IMG/VR virus record: IMGVR_UViG_3300043783_000031
Span: 1-33,211 of that record
Length of the DNA stretch: 33,211 nt
Strand: one strand, 5' to 3'
From: a virus
Below are positions 26,545-33,211 of the stretch, piece after piece. Each line of letters begins with the position of its first letter. Position 1 is the stretch's first letter. The notes beneath the pieces are model-generated. The model made no database searches and had not been told where the DNA came from. It saw only the letters and a list, made by a program, of their open reading frames with translations. Made by a program: the position numbers and the translations under genes.

Positions 26545-28728
26545 ATGTCGGTAGAAGGCGGTTCAACCAGCTACGCAGGCGGCACCGCTGGCATCTTGAA
26601 AGACCCGCGCCAGGATGGCGAGGGTAAAGACGGCGTTGATCAGGACGAGCCGGATTCCAAGGAAGATGAGGAGCAAGAGCTACTTCTGGTCGAGAAGAAA
26701 TGGCGGGAATATGACGATGCGCGCAAGTTCGATGAGAATTTCCGCAAGCAAGTCGCCATCGATCGCAAGTACGCGGCCGGCACTTCCGATCTCTCCTGGG
26801 CGGTTACGACCAATCTCATCGGCGCCTTCATCGATATATTGGTCGCGCTCCTTTATGCTCGCAATCCTGATGTTTCGGTGCGCAAAGCGCCGCAGGTAGA
26901 TGAGTCGAACACCTATCAGATTCAAACATTCGCACGTACGCTCGAAATCGTCATCTCTAGTTTGTGGAAGAAAGGCAATCTCAAGAAACCCGCGCGCAAG
27001 GGCGTGCGCTCGGTACTCTCGAATGCCGAAGGCTGGTTCAAGGCGACGATGGTCTCCGAGAAGCGCCCACAACCGGAAGTTGAACGCGCGCTCAACGATG
27101 CGCAGGAGACTCATGCACGCATCGTGGCGCAGCAGAAGCTACTCGAAGATCCGGGCGATCGAGATCCTGAAACGCTGGAAGCCGAGAAGGCCGAGAAGGA
27201 AGCGTTGATCGAGGAACTTCAAGAAAAGTTGGAACTCGCCGTCAACAAGATGTTCGTCATCGACTACGTCGAGACGGAGAACATTCAGGTCTCAACCGAC
27301 ATCAACTGCATCGAGAATTATACCGATGCCGATTGGATTGCAAACGAACTCTATCTGACCAAAGACGATGCCCTGTCGCGCTTCCCACGGCTCAAACCCG
27401 AAGACATCAAATCGGCCAAGTCCTATTTTCAACGGGCGCCGAAGGAACTCACGACACGCGAAACGGACAATATCTTGCCGCAAGGCACGATGACGGCAGA
27501 AAGCGCGCAGGCGTACACGACGCAAACGAGCGCGACCGAATCGCCGATGTTTTTGCGCGTAGTTGAGATATGGGATCGGCGCGATAAGCAAATTCGCACA
27601 CTCATCGACGGGGTGAAGAAATGGGCCAAAGAACCATATCCGCCGCCCTATCCAACGAGCCGGTTTTTCCCTTACTTCTACTTCGCCTTCTACGAAGTGG
27701 ATGGCCAGCGGCACGCGCAGAGTCTTGCGTGGAGGCTGTACAAGTTGCAAGACGAGTACTCAAGCTCCCGCAGCAATTTCAGGCTCACGCGCGAGCGCAG
27801 CATCCCTGGGGTGCTATTCAACGCGACGATGCTGGACGAGGTTGAAGCCAAGAAACTGCAAGAATCGAAATCCCAAGAGTACACTGCGCTGCGTCCGAGC
27901 GATCCGGCAACGCCAATCGGCAATATGTTTGCGGCCAAGCCGGTGGCTGCGATCGATATGAGGCTCTATGATCCTACACTTATCCTCAACGATATGGAGC
28001 GCATCTCTGGTGTGCAGGAAGCACTCTCGGCGGCAATCAACTCTCCAGGTAATCCGAAAACTGCTACTGAGGCAAACATTCAGCAGTCCGGAACACAAGC
28101 TAGGACGACTTCTGACCGGGATAATCTCGAAGCCATGCTCACTGAGTTGGCAGAGTACACGGCACAGCAAGCGCTACAATGCCTTGAGGTTCGAGACGTT
28201 CAGCGGCTGGCGGGTCCGAAAGCATTTTGGCCCGAAAATATGGACATCGAGGATTTGTTCACCCTGGTAGAGATCACGATCGAAGCGGGCTCTACCGGCA
28301 AGCCACGTCAAGCGACCGATATGCAGGCGTGGGGGACGATTCTCCCGCTGATCCAAAAATCCTTGCAGGAAATCGAGCAAGCGTTTGCGACCGGCAACAC
28401 GCCAATGGCGAATGCGCTGATCGAGCTGGTGAAAGAAACCATGCTGCGCTTGGGCGATGAATCGGATGTCGAGCGCTTCATCCCGCGCCAGCCGCCGCCA
28501 GGAAGCCCCGGCGCGGGAGGGCCGCCGCCCCCCGTCATGCCGCAGGTATCCATCAGCCTTAAAGGGGAAATCAGCCCGCAGGCCGCCGCAGAACTCGCGC
28601 AGCCGGCGATCAATCGCGATACACCCCCGCCACCCGCACCCCCCGCTCCTGGCAGCCAATCGGCTCCAGGTCAAACACCACCGTCATCCCCGGCTGGAGT
28701 ATCCGTGCCGCCCGGAGCGGGGCCTTGA
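26545..28728 (+). CDS. Portal protein
   Basis: A 727-residue portal, the dodecameric ring at the packaging vertex. An acidic N-terminus (about 1-50) precedes a helical stretch (LVEKKWREYDDARKFDENFR), a long coiled stem or clip region (about 170-230; LEAEKAEKEALIEELQEKLE), and a central region with FFPYFYFAFYEVDG and WRLYKLQDEYSSSRSNFRLT (about 370-415) characteristic of large podovirus-type portals. The C-terminal 60 residues are Pro-rich and probably flexible. Its size exceeds most siphovirus portals and fits podoviruses. It follows terminase and precedes the scaffold as expected. Confidence 0.85.
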   Translation: MSVEGGSTSYAGGTAGILKDPRQDGEGKDGVDQDEPDSKEDEEQELLLVEKKWREYDDARKFDENFRKQVAIDRKYAAGTSDLSWAVTTNLIGAFIDILVALLYARNPDVSVRKAPQVDESNTYQIQTFARTLEIVISSLWKKGNLKKPARKGVRSVLSNAEGWFKATMVSEKRPQPEVERALNDAQETHARIVAQQKLLEDPGDRDPETLEAEKAEKEALIEELQEKLELAVNKMFVIDYVETENIQVSTDINCIENYTDADWIANELYLTKDDALSRFPRLKPEDIKSAKSYFQRAPKELTTRETDNILPQGTMTAESAQAYTTQTSATESPMFLRVVEIWDRRDKQIRTLIDGVKKWAKEPYPPPYPTSRFFPYFYFAFYEVDGQRHAQSLAWRLYKLQDEYSSSRSNFRLTRERSIPGVLFNATMLDEVEAKKLQESKSQEYTALRPSDPATPIGNMFAAKPVAAIDMRLYDPTLILNDMERISGVQEALSAAINSPGNPKTATEANIQQSGTQARTTSDRDNLEAMLTELAEYTAQQALQCLEVRDVQRLAGPKAFWPENMDIEDLFTLVEITIEAGSTGKPRQATDMQAWGTILPLIQKSLQEIEQAFATGNTPMANALIELVKETMLRLGDESDVERFIPRQPPPGSPGAGGPPPPVMPQVSISLKGEISPQAAAELAQPAINRDTPPPPAPPAPGSQSAPGQTPPSSPAGVSVPPGAGP

Positions 28729-28756
28729 TTTAAAATAAAACGATAGGAGCCCACCC

Positions 28757-29815
28757 ATGGCAGAGAAAACGTTGATGGAAGAGATGGACGAAGCCTTGAG
28801 CGACGTTGTCGAGGAGCCGGAAGAGACGCCGGCCGAAGAAACGCCTACGGAGGAAACTCCGGAAGGCGACGAAACACCGGAAGGCGAGGAAACTCCCGAG
28901 GGCGAAGAAACCGAGGAGGAAGCCCTAGCGCGCGGTGCCGAACGCAATGCCGATGGCACGTTCAAAAAGAAAGGCGAGGAGAGGCCAGCTGAAGGCGAGA
29001 GACCCGCGAAGGTCGAGCCCAAGAAAGCCGATCCGCTGAATGATCCAATCCCGAAGGAGTTGAAAAAGGATACGCAAGAGCGCATCCGTACGCTGATCGA
29101 TACCACAAAAGCGGTGACAGCCGAACGCGACACCATCAAGCGCGATTTCGACTACATGGTGCAGGGCGTGCAAGCCACGGGCGCGACGCCGGAACAGTAC
29201 GGCGAGACGCTATCGTGGTTGGCGCTCTTCAACAGTCGCGATCCTGCGCAACAGAGTAAGGCGCTTGAATTGGTCGAAAGTGTCGCGGAACGCCTCTCGA
29301 TGCTATTGGGAAAGGAGCGCACGGTAGGCGATCCGCTGGCCGCGCATCCTGACTTGAAGGAAGCGGTTGCCAAAGGCCAGGTGACGGCGCAGATCGCCAA
29401 AGAAATGGCGCGCATGCGAAACGGTCAGCAATTCAGAACCGAACTCACGACGCATGCGACCAACGAACAGCAGCGCCAGACGCAGGCAGCGGAGGAAGAA
29501 CGTCAGGGGCGCGCGGCGCTGACTGAACTTGAAGCCACGCTTACCGCCAGCGATCCCGACTACGCCGCGAAGAAAGCGATCTTGGTGCCGGCGTTGAAAC
29601 CGATTATGGCAAGCATCCCGTGGTCGCAGAAGAAGGACAAATTCTTAGCTGCGTACAAAAACGTCGTGCTACCAAAAGCATCCGCTGCACCCAAGAAAGG
29701 TGCGCCTGTGAACCAACCACTACGCGCGGGCAAGCAACCGGCCGGTGGCCAGACGCGAGCACCGACAAGCGGATTGGAAGCGATGAATGCGGCACTCGCG
29801 GGGATGAACAAATGA
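28757..29815 (+). CDS. Scaffolding protein
   Basis: A 352-residue, strongly helical protein between the portal and the capsid genes. The N-terminus is an acidic repeat (PEETPAEETPTEETPEG-type units, residues 20-55), followed by coiled-coil segments (KKDTQERIRTLIDTTKAVTA; RMRNGQQFRTELTTHATNEQ) and a basic C-terminal tail (KASAAPKKGAPVNQPLRAGK; then APTSGLEAMNAALAGMNK) suited to capsid binding. This charge layout is typical of phage scaffolds. ATAGGAG precedes the ATG. Confidence 0.85.
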   Translation: MAEKTLMEEMDEALSDVVEEPEETPAEETPTEETPEGDETPEGEETPEGEETEEEALARGAERNADGTFKKKGEERPAEGERPAKVEPKKADPLNDPIPKELKKDTQERIRTLIDTTKAVTAERDTIKRDFDYMVQGVQATGATPEQYGETLSWLALFNSRDPAQQSKALELVESVAERLSMLLGKERTVGDPLAAHPDLKEAVAKGQVTAQIAKEMARMRNGQQFRTELTTHATNEQQRQTQAAEEERQGRAALTELEATLTASDPDYAAKKAILVPALKPIMASIPWSQKKDKFLAAYKNVVLPKASAAPKKGAPVNQPLRAGKQPAGGQTRAPTSGLEAMNAALAGMNK

Positions 29816-30528
29816 AAAACTACGCTAAAGTTTTGGTGGTCACGCCGATTCGGGGTAATACTACGATCACGCTGTACACGGCCGGCATGTTGCAATCGAC
29901 GGGATTGCACGGCGGTTGGCTGCCGCTCGCGGGACAGTCCGATATCTACGTTGCGCGCAATGTTCTCGCCAATGAATTCATGCGGCGCACCGATTACGAC
30001 ACCATGGTCTGCATCGACAGCGACATGGGGTTCACTCGGCAGAACTTGCAGGACTTGATCGACACGGAAGAACCCTTCGTCAGCGGGCTCTACACGGACA
30101 AGTGCCAACCGCCCGCGCCGTTCTGCCGGGATAATAACGGCATGAACGTGGCGCTTGCAGATATCCCGACACAAGGGATGCTCAAAGCACGATTCGTCCC
30201 AGGCGGATTTTTGAAAGTCGAGCGCAGCGTGTTGCAAACGTTGATCGACAAAAAAGCGGTGGCTTCCTATGGAAAAGGGACATTTCATCATTTTTTCTTT
30301 GGTCGTATTGCACTGGATAATCTGCTATCGGAGGATTATTCGTTCTCGGATTTGGTCTGGAGCGCTGGCATTCAGCCGTGGATCAACTGCGGGATCAGGC
30401 TTAGTCACGATGGGCGCACACTGGACCCTCAAGCACCGCAGCCGAAGACCGATACCATAACGACGGAGACGATTGCGCTGCCGCCGCCTGCGAGTTTGAA
30501 CGGAGCGAGCGCGCATGCAGAACCTTAG
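29812..30528 (+). CDS. GT-A-type glycosyltransferase-like protein
   Basis: A 238-residue protein starting in ATGA overlap with the scaffold gene, preferred over a longer frame inside that gene. VLVVTPIRGNTTITLYTAGM, then DTMVCIDSDMGFTRQNLQDL (DxD motif at about 64-66, with metal and sugar-nucleotide binding expected) and FVSGLYTDKCQPPAPF indicate a GT-A fold. A conserved acidic Asp pair is visible. Such genes within a head operon could glycosylate a capsid protein. The substrate is unknown and it might instead act on host surface glycans. Confidence 0.72.
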   Translation: MKNYAKVLVVTPIRGNTTITLYTAGMLQSTGLHGGWLPLAGQSDIYVARNVLANEFMRRTDYDTMVCIDSDMGFTRQNLQDLIDTEEPFVSGLYTDKCQPPAPFCRDNNGMNVALADIPTQGMLKARFVPGGFLKVERSVLQTLIDKKAVASYGKGTFHHFFFGRIALDNLLSEDYSFSDLVWSAGIQPWINCGIRLSHDGRTLDPQAPQPKTDTITTETIALPPPASLNGASAHAEP

Positions 30529-31378
30529 TATCTGCATTCCGACCTATGGCCGGTATCCGTTCCTAAAGTGGACGCTGGAGAAGACGGTAGCCGACTTCCC
30601 CGACACCAAAATCATCGTCTCGGACAACTGCTCGCAAGATGAAACACGAAACCTGGATATTCCCGGCCGTTACATTCGTCAGCAGACGAATATCGGCGCC
30701 TTCCCCAATATGCGAGCTGCACTCCTGGCATCTCACACGAAGTACTGCATGTACTTGGGCGATGACGATTACCTATTGCCTGGCGAAGTGGCAAAGGGTG
30801 TGGAATTTCTCGACAATAACCCTCAAGTACTCGCTTACTTTGCCCCGTGCCAGCTCTACGATGAAGTCGAGCAGAAACCCGCGTGGGATGCGTTTTACGT
30901 AGCGGAAGATGAGACCTTCACGCGCGCCGATACGCTGTGGAATTTCATCATGCACAAGCACGTGTGGCCTGAGCATGCGATTTATCGACGCGAACGGCTG
31001 GATGAAATCATGCAACCGCGCATCAATGCCTATTGGTGCTTCGTGGATCTCGCCAATGCGGCGCTACGCGGTCCGGTGCATTTTGCCAAGACGCCGTATT
31101 ATCGGAATATCACCCAACACCCGATAGGACCGCGCATGAAGCTCGGTGATCAGCAGTGTTTGACGGATTTCGACGCCTATCGCGCGGGGCTCGAAGTGCT
31201 AGCGCACGATCTCTTCCCGCAAGCAGGCACCGACATCGATTTGAAGAAGAATTTGAACGAAATGATCCGGCAATTCATCTGGTCGCGCTACGAAGTGGCC
31301 GCTCGCATCTTGACGGCCAACAATAGACTGATTGAGGCGGATGTGCTAAAGAAGCGCATGGCCATGACCGGCTACTAG
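30515..31378 (+). CDS. Glycosyltransferase family 2 protein
   Basis: A 287-residue protein with the family 2 core: LSICIPTYGRYPFLKWTLEK (4-23), KIIVSDNCSQDETRNL (32-47) and CMYLGDDDYLLPGE with the DDD metal motif (about 85-88). The C-terminal half holds HKHVWPEHAIYRRERLDEI and helical segments. It overlaps the preceding glycosyltransferase-like gene by 14 bases, so the two are probably made together. It lacks membrane segments, so it should be soluble. Possible targets are virion proteins or a host polysaccharide. Confidence 0.85.
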   Translation: MQNLSICIPTYGRYPFLKWTLEKTVADFPDTKIIVSDNCSQDETRNLDIPGRYIRQQTNIGAFPNMRAALLASHTKYCMYLGDDDYLLPGEVAKGVEFLDNNPQVLAYFAPCQLYDEVEQKPAWDAFYVAEDETFTRADTLWNFIMHKHVWPEHAIYRRERLDEIMQPRINAYWCFVDLANAALRGPVHFAKTPYYRNITQHPIGPRMKLGDQQCLTDFDAYRAGLEVLAHDLFPQAGTDIDLKKNLNEMIRQFIWSRYEVAARILTANNRLIEADVLKKRMAMTGY

Positions 31379-31388
31379 GAGAAAAGTA

Positions 31389-31847
31389 ATGGCAATGAAG
31401 ACATTGTGGACGCCCAAAAAGGAAGGCGATGCAGGTAAGGCGAAAGCGGGCGAAGGCAAAGCCCCAGTATCGCAGGATGAAACCGCATCGCATCCGCCGA
31501 CCATGTACCTGGAGCACGAGCACTTAAAGAAACTCGGCATGAAAGAAATGCCGGCCGTGGGCGAGAAGCTGCATGCCCGCATCGAAGGCCACGTAGGCGC
31601 GGTGAGCGAGGATCAGGATCGCGGCGATGGCGGCGAACCTCGGCGTCGGATGACGCTTCACGTTCACAAGATGGAAGTCGGCACCGACGGCCCCGGCAAA
31701 GAAGTCGATCAGCAAGCCGAAAGCGCGAAGGGCGCGAAAGCGGAAATGGACAAGGCCTTGAAGCGCGGCGCGGGCGGATCGAAGAAAGCAGATTCGGAAG
31801 GCGAAGAGGACGGCGGGGAGACTACGCCACGGGGCGGCGGAGATTGA
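31389..31847 (+). CDS. Capsid staple/decoration protein
   Basis: A 152-residue protein with AGGAG before the ATG. The block YLEHEHLKKLGMKEMPAVGE (about 40-59) followed by LHARIEGHVGAVSED and RRRMTLHVHKMEVG is the pattern (KLGhxxhPxVGxxhxhxhxxxV...RxxxLxIxxMxh) found in what are annotated as capsid staple proteins placed upstream of major capsid genes. The C-terminus is low-complexity, Glu/Gly/Lys-rich. It would bridge or stabilise capsid subunits. The gene lies a short distance before the capsid gene, interrupted by the HNH insertion. Confidence 0.75.
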   Translation: MAMKTLWTPKKEGDAGKAKAGEGKAPVSQDETASHPPTMYLEHEHLKKLGMKEMPAVGEKLHARIEGHVGAVSEDQDRGDGGEPRRRMTLHVHKMEVGTDGPGKEVDQQAESAKGAKAEMDKALKRGAGGSKKADSEGEEDGGETTPRGGGD

Positions 31848-31872
31848 CACTAGGTTTTTAGCGCGTTATCCT
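31844..31872 (+). promoter_or_regulatory. Sigma-70-type promoter of the HNH gene
   Basis: TTGACA at 31844-31849, overlapping the stop codon of the staple gene, is followed after 17 bases by TATCCT at 31867-31872. Transcription should start near 31879-31880, which is where the HNH start codon begins. It would also feed the downstream major capsid gene. Confidence 0.62.
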
Positions 31873-31880
31873 ATGCGCTA
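31859..31880 (+). promoter_or_regulatory. Inverted repeat overlapping the HNH start codon
   Basis: TAGCGC (31859-31864) and GCGCTA (31875-31880) form a 6-bp stem with a 10-base loop. In read-through transcripts from upstream, this hairpin would take up the A of the ATG and could suppress translation. No ribosome binding site precedes the ATG. Confidence 0.45.
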
Positions 31881-32317
31881 TGCCTTACAAAGATCCAGTT
31901 GAGAAACGTGCAGCCTCCGCGCGGTACAGAGCAAAACACTACGAAGACATTCGCGCGCGACGCGCGGGCCAGATCGATAAAATCCGCGCTCAAGCTCGCA
32001 AACGATATCACGAAGACCCACAGAAATATCGCGAGGCGTTTTTGCAGCGTAGATACGGTATAACCCAAGCGGATTACGACGCTATGTTGCTGGCGCAAAA
32101 AGGCTGCTGCGCCGTTTGCGAAACGGATGACTATGTAGGGCCTGGTCGCCGTGCGCACGTGGATCACGATCATAAAACTGGAAAAGTACGTGGGCTTATT
32201 TGCGTGCGATGCAATGTGTTGCTGGGTATGGCGCAAGATCAGCACGAACGCTTTCTAGCAGCTATCAGGTACCTCAAGAAACACGCTCAGTTGACAAAAG
32301 ACGAATTATTGATGTAG
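31880..32317 (+). CDS. HNH endonuclease, endonuclease VII family
   Basis: A 145-residue protein with a basic N-terminal region (about 1-55) that repeats Arg, Lys and Ala, and a C-terminal recombination endonuclease VII fold: YGITQADYDAMLLAQKG, zinc-binding C77-x2-C80 and C108-x2-C111, and the HNH-type core HVDHDHKTGKVRGL with Asn112 (93-112). Such genes are frequent mobile insertions between phage genes and may home, or they may resolve DNA junctions as in T4. Here it splits the staple and capsid genes and has its own promoter. Codon use is not obviously foreign. Confidence 0.88.
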   Translation: MPYKDPVEKRAASARYRAKHYEDIRARRAGQIDKIRAQARKRYHEDPQKYREAFLQRRYGITQADYDAMLLAQKGCCAVCETDDYVGPGRRAHVDHDHKTGKVRGLICVRCNVLLGMAQDQHERFLAAIRYLKKHAQLTKDELLM

Positions 32318-32320
32318 CTT
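32291..32320 (+). promoter_or_regulatory. Possible capsid promoter
   Basis: TTGACA (32291-32296) is followed after 18 bases by TAGCTT (32315-32320), at the very end of the HNH gene. It would give a leader of roughly 115 bases before the capsid start. The -10 match is weak and the site lies partly in a coding region. The 127 bases between the HNH and capsid genes hold no gene and no clear terminator. Confidence 0.3.
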
Positions 32321-32444
32321 TGCGGCGAGCGATCGTATAAGTCGTCGTGATCGAGGGGGCCTCATCAACGGAGGTCGGCGCACCCCAAACTCCAGTGCTC
32401 ACTCCTGGGAAGAACGCAATGTTTTTCCATAGCAGGAGCTACAC

Positions 32445-33211
32445 ATGCCATTTACGAGTGAACAATTGCAATATGCCGGCACGGCGGCCATTAATTTTTT
32501 CTTACGCAATGACCCGATCGATCAGGTCAATGTGGCCCGACCGCTAATTAAGAAACTGATGGAGGAAAAGAAGCCTTACGTCGGAGGCTTACAGTACGTC
32601 GTGGAGCAGCTGCGTTACTCCAACGACTCGAATTTCCAGTCCTACTTCGGGGACACCCAAGTCACATACAACCGGAAGCGTACGCTACAGCAGGCCAAAT
32701 ATACGTGGGGGTCGTTCCATGACGGTTACGGCCTCAACGAAGATGAGCTGACGCAAAACGGTATCGTCATGACGGACGATAAATCGAGTGTTCCGACCGA
32801 TGCCGAAAAAGTTCAGCTCACGAATCTCCTCCAGGAGAACACCGAAACATTGAAGCTGGGCTTTCAAGAAAACTTCGACTACATGCTGCATCTGGACGGC
32901 ACGCAGTCGGCGACCAACATCCCCGGCCTCGATCTTCTGGTGAGCACCACGCCCACCGTCGCATTGACGGTTGGCGGCCTCGATCAGTCGGTCTATACGT
33001 GGTGGCAGAACACAGCAATCACCGGCATCAACAGCGGCACCACGGGCTTGCTGACTCAGCAGATGGAAATCGCATGGCGCGATTGCACCCGGTACGGCGG
33101 CTATGCGCCGAACTTCATCATGTGCGGCGAGTTGTTCCTCGATGCTTACCGGCAGGATGCGAAGAACACGATCAATCGCACCGTGTTCATGAAGGGCGGC
33201 AAGGCGGAGCC
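32445..33211 (+). CDS. Major capsid protein (partial, cut by window end)
   Basis: An open frame with AGGAG before its ATG runs off the right edge after 255 codons. It begins MPFTSEQLQYAGTAAINFFL and contains RPLIKKLMEEKKPYVGGLQY, KRTLQQAKYTWGSFHDGYGL and NFDYMLHLDGTQ, features of a phage major capsid subunit with an N-terminal helical region, an extended loop and central helices (HK97-like fold by context). Position after scaffold and staple fits. It is likely the main structural subunit of the procapsid. The C-terminal part is outside the window. Confidence 0.82.
   Translation, partial: MPFTSEQLQYAGTAAINFFLRNDPIDQVNVARPLIKKLMEEKKPYVGGLQYVVEQLRYSNDSNFQSYFGDTQVTYNRKRTLQQAKYTWGSFHDGYGLNEDELTQNGIVMTDDKSSVPTDAEKVQLTNLLQENTETLKLGFQENFDYMLHLDGTQSATNIPGLDLLVSTTPTVALTVGGLDQSVYTWWQNTAITGINSGTTGLLTQQMEIAWRDCTRYGGYAPNFIMCGELFLDAYRQDAKNTINRTVFMKGGKAE

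Noticed and set aside
31389-31847. Frames on the minus strand across the capsid staple gene (up to 108 codons)
   Set aside because: They are shadows of a gene with clear family pattern and a good ribosome binding site on the plus strand.

Overview
This window is a stretch of a tailed double-stranded DNA phage (or close prophage relative) of a Gram-negative host. The Gram-negative inference rests on a two-component spanin pair: a membrane-anchored i-spanin with a lipobox o-spanin nested inside it. Head genes include a terminase, a podovirus-style portal, a scaffold, a capsid staple and a major capsid protein. No integrase, partition system, tRNA or CRISPR array was seen. Many tiny genes (32-70 codons) with 1-, 4-, 8- or 11-base overlaps are typical of a lytic phage early region.

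Layout. (1) Bases 1-3920, plus strand: the end of the late operon, with small virion proteins, a lysis cassette (two-helix holin candidate, nested Rz/Rz1 spanins, two small membrane proteins, GH24 endolysin) and two small proteins sharing a C-terminal motif. (2) Bases 3903-22862, minus strand, meeting region 1 in a short convergent overlap: the early and replication block. Reading leftward from its start it holds a small helix-turn-helix protein, an accessory set with a methyltransferase and an alanine-repeat protein, a second helix-turn-helix protein, a primase-polymerase/helicase, a Cas4-like nuclease (DUF2800), a single-strand-binding protein (DUF2815), family A DNA polymerase, a VRR-NUC nuclease, a dense run of small unknown proteins, a PAPS-reductase-like protein and a SNF2-type helicase. 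(3) Bases 22863-23407: a divergent intergenic region with 9-bp iteron-like repeats in both orientations and many GTCTC motifs, the best candidate for a replication origin and early control region. (4) Bases 23408-33211, plus strand: packaging and head genes, with a terminase split into separate ATPase and nuclease genes, small proteins, portal, scaffold, two glycosyltransferase-like genes, capsid staple, an inserted endonuclease VII-type HNH gene with its own promoter, and the start of the major capsid gene, cut by the window edge.

How it works together. The primase-polymerase/helicase, family A polymerase, single-strand-binding protein, Cas4-like nuclease, SNF2 helicase and VRR-NUC form a nearly self-sufficient replication and recombination set. 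The head module packages DNA and the cassette at the left edge lyses the host. The points most worth a second look are the iteron region, a strongly paired GNRA-capped RNA element between replication genes, the split terminase, the two glycosyltransferases inside the head operon, the alanine-codon expansion and the apparently leaderless HNH gene. Starts were moved from the longest open frame wherever a Shine-Dalgarno sequence or the overlap pattern favoured a shorter gene. Positions of short sites were counted by eye and could be off by one or two bases.
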